A stretch of DNA of 64,000 bases, from positions 7,672-71,671 of the forward strand of contig CAZGXW010000004.1 in NCBI GenBank assembly GCA_964529975.1. Reading direction: 5' to 3'. A program made the translations under genes and the position numbers. Source of the DNA: JADFMN01 sp964529975 (GTDB lineage: Bacteria > Armatimonadota > Fimbriimonadia > Fimbriimonadales > Fimbriimonadaceae). A model generated the notes under the pieces. It did not search any database and was not told the origin of the DNA. It was given only the letters and a program-made list of their open reading frames with translations. This document shows, piece after piece, positions 1 to 8,559 of the stretch (positions are counted from its first letter, which is position 1; each line of letters starts with the position of its first letter).

Positions 1-591
1 TCGATGCCCGAGTTGCTGCAGGGGCTTCGTGTGCTCGGTCAGATCGCGGACACGTTCATCGTCGCGGAGAACGACACGGCGCTGCTGATCGTCGACCAGC
101 ACGTCGCGCACGAGCGCGTGCTCTACGAGCGGCTTCGCGACTCGCGCGGCGCCGTGCCGATCGAGACCCAGACTTTGCTCGAGCCTGAGACCTTGCACCT
201 GGACCGGCGCACGGCCGAACTGCTTGCGGAAAAACTCGAAGAACTGCGCCTTGTGGGATTCGATCTGGAAAGGTTCGGAGGCGACTCGTTCTTGGTACGC
301 ACCGTTCCCGCCGCCGTGCGAGGCAAGACGGCGATGCAACTCTTGCGCGACCTCGCCGAGGAACTCGCGGACGGCACAGCCACCGGGTGCCTCGTGCCTG
401 CGCGCGACGAGATCTTGATCCTGTGCTCGTGCAAGATGGCGGTGAAGGCGGGCGACAAACTCGGCCACGCGGAGATGGAGCGACTCATGCAGGACCTCGC
501 GCTCACGGAGAACCCGTACCTGTGCCCGCACGGCAGGCCGATTACGGTCGTGATGCCGAAAAGCGACTTGATGCGCAGGTTCAAGCGGTGA
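1..591 (+). CDS. mutL: DNA mismatch repair protein MutL, C-terminal part (gene starts before the window)
   Basis: This is the C-terminal dimerisation/endonuclease region of MutL, the mismatch-repair matchmaker that nicks the daughter strand in bacteria lacking MutH. The frame is open from base 1, so the ATPase half lies upstream of the window. Counting from the ATG at position 4, the metal-binding nuclease motif DQHVAHERVLYE is at residues 31-42 (family consensus DQHA(X)2E(X)4E, with V for A). CSCKMAVKAGD follows, and the zinc-site motif CPHGRP lies near the end. These motifs indicate an active endonuclease-type MutL. The stop codon overlaps the GTG start of ruvC by 4 bases (GTGA, 588-591), so the two repair/recombination genes are likely co-translated. 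Confidence 0.95.
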   Translation, partial: SMPELLQGLRVLGQIADTFIVAENDTALLIVDQHVAHERVLYERLRDSRGAVPIETQTLLEPETLHLDRRTAELLAEKLEELRLVGFDLERFGGDSFLVRTVPAAVRGKTAMQLLRDLAEELADGTATGCLVPARDEILILCSCKMAVKAGDKLGHAEMERLMQDLALTENPYLCPHGRPITVVMPKSDLMRRFKR

Positions 592-1073
592 AGGTCCTCG
601 GAATCGACCCGGGCTTGGAGCGCATCGGCTTTGGCGTTGTCGAGAAGCACGGCTCACAACTGCGCTCGGTCGAGCACGGTCTCATCAAGACGCCGCGGAT
701 TGCGACCCCGGAAAGGATAAAGGTCTTGTACGACGAGGTCTGCGCTCTTTTCGAGCGAACGCAGCCCGACGCGGTCGCGACAGAGCGGCTCTTCTTCGCC
801 AAGAACCAGACCACAGCGATCGACGTCGCTAAGGCGCTCGGCGTGGTGCAACTCGCGTGCGCACAGCAAGGACTCGCCTGCACGGAGTATTCGCCCCCCG
901 AGGTCAAACTCAGCGTGGTCGGCAACGGCGCGGCCGAGAAGGCCCAAGTCGGCTATATGGTCGTCCGTTTGCTTGGACTGAAGGAAGAGCCAAAGCCCGA
1001 CGATGTGGCCGACGCCCTCGCCATCGCGGTCACCCACGCTTTGCGCGTGGGCGCAATGCTCACTCGCCCCTAG
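588..1073 (+). CDS. ruvC: Crossover junction endodeoxyribonuclease RuvC
   Basis: RuvC is the Holliday-junction resolvase that cuts four-way junctions during homologous recombination, working with the RuvAB branch-migration motor. The 161-residue product has the usual family length. The four acidic metal ligands are visible: D7 in GIDPG, E66 in TERLFF, and D139 and D142 in DDVADALAIA. I chose the GTG at 588 because it overlaps the mutL stop (GTGA) and puts the GIDPG motif at the normal N-terminal position; a longer in-frame ATG at 387 would run inside mutL. The stop TAG shares the bases CTAG (1070-1073) with the stop of the convergent DprA-like gene. ruvA and ruvB are not in this window. Confidence 0.96.
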   Translation: MKVLGIDPGLERIGFGVVEKHGSQLRSVEHGLIKTPRIATPERIKVLYDEVCALFERTQPDAVATERLFFAKNQTTAIDVAKALGVVQLACAQQGLACTEYSPPEVKLSVVGNGAAEKAQVGYMVVRLLGLKEEPKPDDVADALAIAVTHALRVGAMLTRP

Positions 1074-1999
1074 GGCACCGGCGCAAAGCCGTAAGGTGCC
1101 ACGCCAGCACGGACGACGTTCGCGCCAAAGAGCGTGGGCTGGGGCTCGGGGACGGGAGACTCAAGGAGCGCCGGAACTTCGGTGAGCCGCCCAAAACCGC
1201 GAGCGCCCAGCCGCACGAGCGCGGAGGATGCCTCGTCCCGTTCGCAGACATGGACAGCGCCAAGGCGGCGGCGCAGCGCGTCCACGGCCCCGTGCCACGT
1301 GCCACCGGTGCGCAGACGTGCCCGCACGACGAACGTGCGACGACCGAACGCGTACAACAGGGCGTTGCGCTCCATCGCCTGGCCCGGGGTGAACGTGGCC
1401 CAGGGCTCACAGGCGCTGAGTTGGCACACGCCTTCCCGTGCGACCACCGAATCGAGACCGCAGGGAAGGACCTCGACGCAACGCGGCTGGTCGCCGCACG
1501 AAAGGGCCGCGTCCATGGCGACGGAGTCCGCGCCAACGGCGCCGCCGCTAACAAGCGTGCGACCTCTACGCATCAGGAGGCGGCCCAGCCCTGCGGCCAA
1601 TGAGCGGTCAACGGCGTCCAGCACGCGCGAGCCGACGACCGCCACGGGAGGCGCGTGGGGCAGCGCCCCGCGCCGCCACAAGCAGGGTGGCGCGCCCGCA
1701 CCGAGCGACGACGTCCAGCCAAGGGGATACGCTGGGTCGAAGAACGTCAATACCGAGCCCGAGGAGCACTGAGAGAGCGCCCAGTCCATGACGGCGGAGT
1801 CGCTCAACAGCGCGGCTTCGTCCCACAAGCCGAGAGAACGAAGAGCGTCCGGCAGAGTGCAGAGGTCAGCGCAGGAACCGCGCACGGCGTCGACGACAAG
1901 GGGCCATCGCCTCCGCTGCACGCCGCGCACAAAGGGAGCCCCGCGCAGATAGAGCGCGACGAGTGCGACCTCCCCAACGAGACGTTCTCCCTTCGTCAC
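1070..1999 (-). CDS. Divergent DprA/Smf-like Rossmann-fold protein
   Basis: This is a 309-residue protein resembling DprA (Smf), which loads RecA onto incoming single-stranded DNA in natural transformation. The centre shows the DprA-type nucleotide-binding pattern: VAVVGSRVLDA, then LVSGGAVGADSVAMDAAL, then GQAMERNALLYAFGRRTFVV, which correspond to the VGSR, SGxAxGID and RN motifs of the family. The match is weak: G-I-D is replaced by G-A-D, and both the N-terminal SAM-like region and the C-terminus are atypical. The GTG start at 1999 is supported by a perfect TATAAT on the minus strand (2006-2011) only 6 nt upstream. It may be a distant DprA or a relative with another nucleic-acid role. Confidence 0.65.
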   Translation of the reverse strand: MTKGERLVGEVALVALYLRGAPFVRGVQRRRWPLVVDAVRGSCADLCTLPDALRSLGLWDEAALLSDSAVMDWALSQCSSGSVLTFFDPAYPLGWTSSLGAGAPPCLWRRGALPHAPPVAVVGSRVLDAVDRSLAAGLGRLLMRRGRTLVSGGAVGADSVAMDAALSCGDQPRCVEVLPCGLDSVVAREGVCQLSACEPWATFTPGQAMERNALLYAFGRRTFVVRARLRTGGTWHGAVDALRRRLGAVHVCERDEASSALVRLGARGFGRLTEVPALLESPVPEPQPTLFGANVVRAGVAPYGFAPVP

Positions 2000-2043
2000 A
2001 GGTCCATTATAACCGCTGAGTAAACTCCCGGCCCGTCGCTCCC
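2000..2043. promoter_or_regulatory. Divergent promoter region between the DprA-like gene and the GH38 gene
   Basis: Only 44 bases separate the two divergent starts. On the minus strand TATAAT (2006-2011) lies 6 nt before the GTG at 1999, giving a probable leaderless message. On the plus strand TAAACT (2021-2026) lies 17 nt before the ATG at 2044. No clear -35 element is seen for either. Confidence 0.6.
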
Positions 2044-5000
2044 ATGCTCAAGCACACCAAAACCACGTTCGACCGCGTCCGCCAGTTCATCGAAAGGGAG
2101 TTGAGAGAGCGTCTGATCGCCGACCACATTGGTTTAGAGACCCAGTTCGCCCCGGGCGCGTTCGCCGACGAGAGGTCCGCGCGCAAGGACGGCGTCTGGC
2201 AGAGCATCCAGACCGGCTTCAAGTGGGGGCCCGCCTACAAAGAGGGCTGGTACAAAGTGACGGGCAAAGTGCCGTCGGCCTGGAAAGGTTGCGAGATCGG
2301 GCTCATGTACGCGGAGCCGAGCGTCAAGTTCGAGCGAGACGGCATGGTCGAGGCCACGGTCTGGTGTGACAACGCCCCGATTGGCGGCCTGGACTATGGG
2401 CACCACCTGTTCCGCTTGCCGCTTGCGAACGGCGGCGAGCGCATCGACCTCGCGCTCCAGACCTATGCGCACAACGCCGAAACGCGCGTGCACGGCACCG
2501 AGCCGCCGCGATCGAAGAAGCCCGAGGTGTTCAAGGGCTTTTTGCTGGCCCTCGTCGACGACGAACTTTGGCCGCTCTTTTTCGACTGCGAGTTCGCGCT
2601 CAGCCTTTGCGAGTCGCAGCCGGAGGACGGCCCGGCGTACCACGCGCTGCTGCGCGCGCTCAACGAGGTCTGCAACACCTACGACCGAGACAAGCCGCAA
2701 TCGGTCGCTGCCTGCCGCAAACTTCTGCGGGACGCGCTCGCCCAGATACCGGACGCCAAGGGCCACACCATCACCCCGGTCGGCCACGCGCACCTCGACA
2801 CGGCTTGGCTCTGGCCCCTCAGCGTCACCGAACTGAAGATGACGCACACGGCGGCCGTGCAACTCGACCTGATGGACCGCTATCCGGAGCACGTGTTCGC
2901 GCACTCGCAGGCGTCCCAATACGAGTGGCTCGAGCTGCGCCAGCCTGGCCTCTTTGAACGCGTGAAGAAAGCCATCAAGGCGGGACAGTGGGAGGTCGTC
3001 GGGTCGATGTGGGTCGAGGCCGACTGCAACCTCACGGGCGCCGAGTCGCTCGTGCGCCAGTTCCTGTACGGCCGGCGATACTTCCGCGAGAAGTTGGGCG
3101 TGGAGACGGAGGACATGTGGCTGCCCGACGTGTTCGGATACTCCGCCGCGATCCCCCAGATCCTCGACAAGTTCGGGATCAAGTACTTCATGACCCAGAA
3201 GCTGAGTTGGAACCAATGGAACAAGATCCCGCACGACACGTTTTGGTGGCAAGGGATCGACGGGACAAAGGTCTGGTCGCACTTTCCCCCGGCGCACACG
3301 TATTGTGCGAACGGCACGCCGAAGGAGATCCTGGAGAGCCTCAAGAACTACAAGGACCACGCAAGGAGCGACCGATCGCTCTACTTGTTCGGGTTTGGCG
3401 ACGGCGGCGCGGGCCCGACGGAGTTCCACATAGAGCGGGTGCGTAGGGCCCGCACGTCGCCGTGTCTGCCTAAGGTCGAGCGCAAGAAACAATCGATCGA
3501 CTTCTTCCGGGCGGCCTACGATGAGAGCCAGGATCTCATGACATGGTCGGGAGAACTGTACTTCGAACTGCACCGCGGCACCTACACAAGCCAGGCTGCC
3601 AACAAGCGCGGCAATCGCGAGTGCGAGTTCCTGTTGCGCGACGCGGAGTGGCTTGCGTCGTTCGCAGACGAGAAGTACCCGGCTGCGGAGATCGAGCGGC
3701 TGTGGAAGGTCGTTTTGCTCAACCAGTTCCACGACATCATTCCGGGATCGTCGGTCAAGGAGGTCTACGAGGACAGCGCGAAGGACTATGCCGAAGTCCG
3801 CAAGTCCGGGACCGCGCTCATCGAGTCCGCAATGAAGCGCATCGCCACGAAACTCGACACCAGCGCGATGCTAAGGCCCGTCGCCGTCTTCCACAACAGC
3901 AGCGTGCCCTCGCAGGCCGAGATAGCGTGGCCACAAGGGAAGGCACCCAAAAGCCTCGACGTCAAAGGCGAGCGCCATCCGGTGCAACTCGTCGAAGAGT
4001 TCGGGGAGCGCAAGGTCGTGTTCAAGTCGCCGGAGGCCGCGCTCGGCGCCGTGTGCGTCGCAGACCTGAGCGACCAACGCCCGACGAACGAGCCCCGCAT
4101 CAAGGCGGCAGCGAGAAGGCTGGAGAGCGGAGAGTTCAGCGTACGGTTCGACGCGAACGGAAACGTCACCAGTGTGCGCACTCTCGACGACGAGCCCGTC
4201 GAGTTCATCGCCAAGGGCGCTCTCGCCAACGTCTTCCAACTCTTCGACGACCATCCGCTCTTCTGGGACGCCTGGGACGTCGAGGCGTACAACCTCGAGT
4301 CGTTCGAAGAGGCGGTGAGGTGCGACTCGTTCGAGCTCGTCGAGCAAGGGCCGGTGCGCGCCGCCGTCGAGAGCGTGCGAAGGATCGGAAAGTCGACGAT
4401 CAGACAGCGGGTGAGCCTCGGCCCGACGCCTGGCATCCGCTTCGACACCGAAGTGGACTGGCGCGAGGAGAACAAGATGCTCAAAGTGGCGTTCCCTGTG
4501 AACGTCAACGCGAGCCGGGCGACCTACGAGATCCAGTTCGGGCACGTGGAGCGACCGACGCACAGCAACACGAGCTGGGACGCGGCGCAGTTCGAGGTGT
4601 GCGCCCAAAAGTGGGCGGACCTGAGCGAAGGCGGCCACGGCGTCGCGCTCATCAACGCAGGAAAGTACGGCTACGACATCAAGGGCAATGTGATGAGGCT
4701 ATCGCTGTTGCGCGCTCCCAAGTCGCCCGACCCGACGTGCGACATCGGCGTGCACCGCTTCACCTACGTCCTGCTTCCGCACTATGACCAGATCCAGCAC
4801 AGCGACGTCGTCGCGGCGTCGTACGCCGTCAACGCCGAGCCCCGCGTGGTGGGAGTCGCCAAATCGGGCGGAAAGGACGTGGCGACAAGGCCGTTCGTGA
4901 GCACGGACTCGCGCAACGTGGTCGTCGAGGCGGTCAAGAGGGCCGAGGACTCCGACCGCGTGATCGTTCGGATGTACGAGTGCCACAACTCGCGCGGACG

Positions 5001-5145
5001 CGCCGAACTGCTCTGTACCAAGAAGGTCAAGCGCGCCTGGCTCACCGACCTTGAAGAGAACCCGATCGCAGAACTCGAAGTGAACGGTGGGGTCAAGTTC
5101 GACTACAAGCCTTTCGAGATCGTGACCCTTGCGCTCGAGGTGTGA
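2044..5145 (+). CDS. Alpha-mannosidase, glycoside hydrolase family 38
   Basis: A 1033-residue retaining alpha-mannosidase that hydrolyses terminal alpha-mannose from glycans using a catalytic zinc. GH38 hallmarks are in order: GHAHLDTAW at 247-255 (zinc ligands H250 and D252), SMWVEADCN at 321-329 with D327 as the candidate nucleophile, LPDVFGYSAAIPQIL shortly after, the GFGDGG loop, and NQFHDIIPGSS at 560-570 with H563 as another zinc ligand. A long beta-sandwich half follows, as in class II mannosidases. No signal peptide is visible, so a cytoplasmic enzyme acting on imported oligosaccharides or storage mannans is likely. The ATG at 2044 lies 17 nt after a TAAACT -10-like box. Confidence 0.95.
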   Translation: MLKHTKTTFDRVRQFIERELRERLIADHIGLETQFAPGAFADERSARKDGVWQSIQTGFKWGPAYKEGWYKVTGKVPSAWKGCEIGLMYAEPSVKFERDGMVEATVWCDNAPIGGLDYGHHLFRLPLANGGERIDLALQTYAHNAETRVHGTEPPRSKKPEVFKGFLLALVDDELWPLFFDCEFALSLCESQPEDGPAYHALLRALNEVCNTYDRDKPQSVAACRKLLRDALAQIPDAKGHTITPVGHAHLDTAWLWPLSVTELKMTHTAAVQLDLMDRYPEHVFAHSQASQYEWLELRQPGLFERVKKAIKAGQWEVVGSMWVEADCNLTGAESLVRQFLYGRRYFREKLGVETEDMWLPDVFGYSAAIPQILDKFGIKYFMTQKLSWNQWNKIPHDTFWWQGIDGTKVWSHFPPAHTYCANGTPKEILESLKNYKDHARSDRSLYLFGFGDGGAGPTEFHIERVRRARTSPCLPKVERKKQSIDFFRAAYDESQDLMTWSGELYFELHRGTYTSQAANKRGNRECEFLLRDAEWLASFADEKYPAAEIERLWKVVLLNQFHDIIPGSSVKEVYEDSAKDYAEVRKSGTALIESAMKRIATKLDTSAMLRPVAVFHNSSVPSQAEIAWPQGKAPKSLDVKGERHPVQLVEEFGERKVVFKSPEAALGAVCVADLSDQRPTNEPRIKAAARRLESGEFSVRFDANGNVTSVRTLDDEPVEFIAKGALANVFQLFDDHPLFWDAWDVEAYNLESFEEAVRCDSFELVEQGPVRAAVESVRRIGKSTIRQRVSLGPTPGIRFDTEVDWREENKMLKVAFPVNVNASRATYEIQFGHVERPTHSNTSWDAAQFEVCAQKWADLSEGGHGVALINAGKYGYDIKGNVMRLSLLRAPKSPDPTCDIGVHRFTYVLLPHYDQIQHSDVVAASYAVNAEPRVVGVAKSGGKDVATRPFVSTDSRNVVVEAVKRAEDSDRVIVRMYECHNSRGRAELLCTKKVKRAWLTDLEENPIAELEVNGGVKFDYKPFEIVTLALEV

Positions 5146-5214
5146 TTCCCGGCTTGCGGGCGTATGAATCGGTATGCTAGTCGAAAAGCGCCCCCGGCGC
5201 TGTGAGGACCAACT

Positions 5215-5523
5215 ATGGGCGAAAACATGGAGAAGTTCCGTCACATCGACGGGAGCGAAGCGAAGATCGACACCAAGCACATCCAGATCACGTTCCAGCA
5301 CGGCCATCCGAGCGACGTTGGGATCAACGGGTGCCGCGTCGAAGACGTGATCGACGTTCTCGTCGACAAACTGCTCAACTTCCAAGGGCGCGAACTCGCT
5401 TGCGAAGAGAACGCGACGGCGCTCTACCATCTGGATCTGGCGCGCGAGGCCCTGCTCCTGCGCCGCCGCCGCCGCGAACAGCAGGGCGTTCTCGGCGGTC
5501 CGGAAGGCCACAAGAGCGAGTAA
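5215..5523 (+). CDS. Tad1/Acb2-like hairpin-domain protein (candidate cyclic-nucleotide-binding protein)
   Basis: A 102-residue cytoplasmic protein resembling the phage Tad1/Acb2 hairpin family, whose members sequester cyclic nucleotide signals of CBASS and Thoeris defence. The resemblance comes from recall of family patterns, not a search: ITFQHGHPSDVGINGCRVEDVIDVLVDKL, then FQGRELACEENATALYHLDLAREALLL, ending RRREQQGVLGG. This parallels the family layout of VGVNG...ED(V/L)I, FQ...ACRENA, a paired-helix segment and a final RGVEGT. Differences are CRENA to CEENA and GVEGT to GVLGG, so ligand binding may be altered. The ATG at 5215 has a GAGGA Shine-Dalgarno 6 nt upstream and a TATGCT -10-like box at 5173-5178. 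No phage genes lie nearby, so it may be a domesticated phage gene or a cellular family member. Confidence 0.7.
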   Translation: MGENMEKFRHIDGSEAKIDTKHIQITFQHGHPSDVGINGCRVEDVIDVLVDKLLNFQGRELACEENATALYHLDLAREALLLRRRRREQQGVLGGPEGHKSE

Positions 5524-5526
5524 TCG

Positions 5527-6201
5527 CTACGCCACGAACTTGTAGCCGACGCCACGCACCGTCACAAGGCGCACGGGCTGCGACGGTTCGGACTCGATGT
5601 GCTCCCTAAGCCAGCGCACGTGCACGTCGACCGTCCGAGACGTAACGTATGCGTCCTGGCCCCAAACGCGGTCGAGCAGCGTGTCGCGAGTGAACACTTG
5701 TCCCGGGTGCGACGCCAAGAAGAGAAGGAGCGCGAACTCCTTGGGCGAAAGCGCGACTTCCTTCGCATCGACCGTCGCGACGTGAGTGCGCGGGTCGATG
5801 CGCAGGTTCCCGGACTCGACTAGTTCGGCAGGCATCTCGCCGTTCTTCGACCGTCGGAGAACACTCTTCACCCGGGCCGCAAGTTCTGCGAGGGAGAACG
5901 GCTTGACGACGTAGTCGTCGCCGCCGAGTTCGAGCCCTTCCACCCTGTCCTTCTCCGCAGAGCGGGCGGTGAGAAAGATGATCGGGACCTGGCTGTCTCT
6001 GCGTACGACCTGTGCGAAGTCGAAGCCCGACCTGCCAGGCAGCATGACGTCCAAGAGAAGGAGGTCGGGTTTGACCAGGCGGTACACCCTCATGGCCTCT
6101 TCCGCGCTCGGCGCGGTGAAGACCGTGTGCCCTTCCTTGCGGAGCTTGTGCTCCACCGTTTCAAGAATCGTGCTTTCGTCGTCGACGACTAGGATCTTCA
6201 T
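5527..6201 (-). CDS. OmpR/PhoB-family response regulator
   Basis: A 224-residue two-component transcription factor. The N-terminal receiver domain (about 1-120) has the acidic pocket D7-D8, the phospho-acceptor D51 in LLLLDVMLPG, the switch T in FLTARS and the conserved K in VVKPFS. The C-terminal winged-helix domain (about 128-224) carries the typical ELALSPKEFALLLFL-type entry and ends RGVGYKFV. No histidine kinase gene is adjacent, so its partner lies elsewhere. Its ATG overlaps the stop of the upstream KOW-domain gene (TAATG at 6199-6203), which points to translational coupling and a shared transcript. Confidence 0.94.
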   Translation of the reverse strand: MKILVVDDESTILETVEHKLRKEGHTVFTAPSAEEAMRVYRLVKPDLLLLDVMLPGRSGFDFAQVVRRDSQVPIIFLTARSAEKDRVEGLELGGDDYVVKPFSLAELAARVKSVLRRSKNGEMPAELVESGNLRIDPRTHVATVDAKEVALSPKEFALLLFLASHPGQVFTRDTLLDRVWGQDAYVTSRTVDVHVRWLREHIESEPSQPVRLVTVRGVGYKFVA

Positions 6202-7322
6202 TATCCGGCGATGATCTCGACGTTGGCCCTGGGCACGGTGACCTCTTGGCCGTCGTCAAGCTTCGCCTGCAGGACGCGCACTCGAGCGCCGCTGTCCACG
6301 GTCTGCGGCTGCGAGGGCAGCCCCGTGACCGTCCCGAGGCGCCCGAAGTACGGCTCGCGGATCACACGGATCGGCGTTCCTTCCTTCAGTGCGTGCGCCT
6401 TGGGCTCTGCAGCGGCCGCGCTCGCGGCCTGCGCCTGCGGCACGATGACCTCCGGCCGGATGACACCGGCCCTGATCTGGGTCGCACCGTTCATGCTGGC
6501 CAGTTTGCCGTCCAACGACTTGAAGAGGTCGAACGTGCGCTGTGCCATGCGAAGCTTTCCGAAGCCTTCCGTCGCCACCAGGGTCAGTGAGATGTCCTCC
6601 TGTCCAGTGATCGCGACTCCAATGTCGTAGCCGAGGAATTTGGTCAAATCGACGTCCCGCACGGCCCCAACGACAAGCCCGACGGCGCCGACTTCGGTCG
6701 CGCGAACGATCGCCTCGTACGTGATGCCCGAGCCGCCGACCAGGATCTTGCCCTTGTCGTCTTCGTTGATGTGCGAGGGCTCGAGGAGATCGTCCGGCGA
6801 GCCAACTGCGACGCGCACGATGCCGTGTCTCTCGCCGCCGACGCCGAAGATGCCTTGGACCATCGCGCAGCGCGTCTCGATGACCGCTCCGTCGCCTGGC
6901 AAGACTTCGACGACCGACCCGCTGATGTAGGCCGGGATGTCGACGGGGACCGATGGCTCTCGGACCAGGACGTGGCCCGTGACGGTCGAGATCGACTCGA
7001 CTGTGCCCGCGACCTCGCTATGGACCTCTTGCTTGAACATGCCCCAGAGCCCCTTGGTCTCTGCGATCAGTTGTCCCTTCTCGACGGAGTCGCCGATGCC
7101 AAGTTTAAAGAAGCCGGACACCTCGCCCGCCTCGACGCCCAGTTTCTCGGCGAGTTTGATCGCCTGCTGGGGGCCCGGGAGCATCGCCCTGGCCACGACG
7201 TCGTCAGGCTTGACGATGTCGCTGACCTTGACGAGCACGTCGCCCTTGATAGGAAGACGCCGAGTTCGCCGGACGACCGTGTCGCCGCTGACTGTGAGAC
7301 CTGGGGTGTATGCGCTGCCCAA
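6201..7322 (-). CDS. Hybrid-barrel and KOW-domain protein of unknown function
   Basis: A 373-residue protein I cannot assign to a characterised family. The N-terminal third resembles a biotinyl/lipoyl-like barrel-sandwich hybrid (GDSVEKGQLIAE, then a turn, then SEVAGTVESIS) without an attachment lysine motif. The middle (about 185-275) is a glycine-rich alpha/beta segment. An Ala/Pro/Gln-rich linker leads to a C-terminal KOW-like beta unit (GTPIRVIREPYFGRLGTVTGLP) of the type found in ribosome- or RNA-associated proteins. There is no signal peptide. The TTG start at 7322 follows a GGAGG about 12 nt upstream. It is the first gene of a coupled pair with the response regulator, suggesting related regulation. 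Confidence 0.7.
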   Translation of the reverse strand: MGSAYTPGLTVSGDTVVRRTRRLPIKGDVLVKVSDIVKPDDVVARAMLPGPQQAIKLAEKLGVEAGEVSGFFKLGIGDSVEKGQLIAETKGLWGMFKQEVHSEVAGTVESISTVTGHVLVREPSVPVDIPAYISGSVVEVLPGDGAVIETRCAMVQGIFGVGGERHGIVRVAVGSPDDLLEPSHINEDDKGKILVGGSGITYEAIVRATEVGAVGLVVGAVRDVDLTKFLGYDIGVAITGQEDISLTLVATEGFGKLRMAQRTFDLFKSLDGKLASMNGATQIRAGVIRPEVIVPQAQAASAAAAEPKAHALKEGTPIRVIREPYFGRLGTVTGLPSQPQTVDSGARVRVLQAKLDDGQEVTVPRANVEIIAG

Positions 7323-7481
7323 TGACCTAAGATTCCTCCGCCAAGGAGGGAGTTTAGCATGATGTTAAGGCCATCGCCCGGCCCCGTCCCTTGACGATCA
7401 GAGTCGCTCCCGAGACTACGTTAAGGGCATTAACGGACGGTAAAACCGTGCGTCCCGAGGGTCAAAAGGTCCGCAGGTACC
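7323..7481. promoter_or_regulatory. Divergent intergenic region upstream of tdh
   Basis: This 159-base spacer separates divergent genes. It holds a small hairpin around CCTCC/GGAGG (about 7336-7350) that also supplies the minus-strand Shine-Dalgarno, and a plus-strand TTGACG at 7391-7396 that could be a -35 element, although no convincing -10 follows at 16-18 nt. I see no riboswitch that I recognise. Confidence 0.35.
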
Positions 7482-8519
7482 ATGCCCCGCGTGAAAGCCA
7501 TCGCCAAGGTCCGACCCGCCCCCGGTGTCGATATCATCGACGTCGAGGAGCCTCAGGTCAGGCCGGGCACGGTGAAACTGCGGGTGGAGCGGGCTTCGGT
7601 CTGCGGGACCGACCTGCACATTTACAACTGGGACGCCTGGAGCAGCGGTCGCATCAAGCCTCCCCGTGTCATCGGACACGAGTTTTGCGGCACGATCACT
7701 GAGATCGGCGATGGCGTCACGGACCGCAGAGTCGGCGACTTTGTCGCCAGCGAGTCCCACATCGTGTGCGGGACATGCCGCCTGTGCCGGTTGGGCCTTG
7801 GCCACCTTTGTGAGAACACGCAGATCTTGGGCGTCGATGTGGACGGTGGGTTCGCACCCTATGCCGTGATCCCTGCAATGAACGCGCGACCGACATCCTC
7901 CGTGGTGCCACGAACGGTCGCCAGCATGCAAGACGCTATCGGCAACGCGGTCCACACTGTACTGGCGGGTCCGGTCGAAGGGCAAACGTTCCTCATCACT
8001 GGGCTCGGGCCGATCGGACTGTTCGCCGTGGCGATCTGCAAGACGCTCGGCGCGCGCAAGGTGTATGCCACGGAAGTGAGCGAGTACCGCATCGAACTCG
8101 CCAAGAGGCTTGGTGTGGACACGGTCATCAACCCGCTCCAAGAGGACGCGCACAAGATGCTCAGCGACTGCGAGCCCGGAGGGGTCGATGCCAACCTAGA
8201 GATGAGCGGCCACCCTGGCTCGCTCGAACTTGGTATCGAGCACACGCGCCCTGGCGGAAGAGTCTCCCTTCTTGGGCTCTACTCTGACCGGCTGCGGTTC
8301 ATGGACATGAACAAGGTCATTTTCAAGGGGCTGGAACTTCAAGGGATAGTCGGGCGAAAGATCTGGCAGACGTGGGACCAGATGGACGAACTCTTCACCA
8401 AGCGTGGACTCGACCTGACCGCCGTCGTGACCCACGAAATGCCGTTCACCGAGGTCGAGCAGGCCATGCAGATTCTCAAGAAGGGCGAGGCTGGCAAGAT
8501 CGTGCTGTCGTTCGAGTGA
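7482..8519 (+). CDS. tdh: L-threonine 3-dehydrogenase
   Basis: A 345-residue zinc-dependent medium-chain dehydrogenase that oxidises L-threonine to 2-amino-3-ketobutyrate with NAD+, the first step of threonine breakdown to glycine. Visible are the catalytic-zinc motif SVCGTDLHIYNWD, GHEF, the four structural-zinc cysteines in HIVCGTCRLCRLGLGHLC, the TDH-typical GNAVHT, and the Rossmann motif GLGPIGLFAVAI. The length matches the family. A 2-amino-3-ketobutyrate ligase (kbl), its usual neighbour, is not in the window. The assignment over other zinc dehydrogenases rests mainly on CGTDLHIYNWD and GNAVHT. Confidence 0.9.
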   Translation: MPRVKAIAKVRPAPGVDIIDVEEPQVRPGTVKLRVERASVCGTDLHIYNWDAWSSGRIKPPRVIGHEFCGTITEIGDGVTDRRVGDFVASESHIVCGTCRLCRLGLGHLCENTQILGVDVDGGFAPYAVIPAMNARPTSSVVPRTVASMQDAIGNAVHTVLAGPVEGQTFLITGLGPIGLFAVAICKTLGARKVYATEVSEYRIELAKRLGVDTVINPLQEDAHKMLSDCEPGGVDANLEMSGHPGSLELGIEHTRPGGRVSLLGLYSDRLRFMDMNKVIFKGLELQGIVGRKIWQTWDQMDELFTKRGLDLTAVVTHEMPFTEVEQAMQILKKGEAGKIVLSFE

Positions 8520-8543
8520 CTCGGGACTCGAGGGCCTGCCCGG

Positions 8544-8549
8544 TACACT
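8544..8549 (+). promoter_or_regulatory. -10 box TACACT before the TPR gene
   Basis: TACACT ends 10 nt before the ATG at 8560, so transcription would begin close to the start codon. There is no Shine-Dalgarno in between. Confidence 0.5.
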
Positions 8550-8559
8550 GCCCGCTCCC

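Noticed and set aside
2134..3732. Long minus-strand open frame (532 codons) opposite the alpha-mannosidase gene
   Set aside because: It is the high-GC antisense shadow of a clear GH38 gene, is rich in Arg, Val and Leu, and has no motif.
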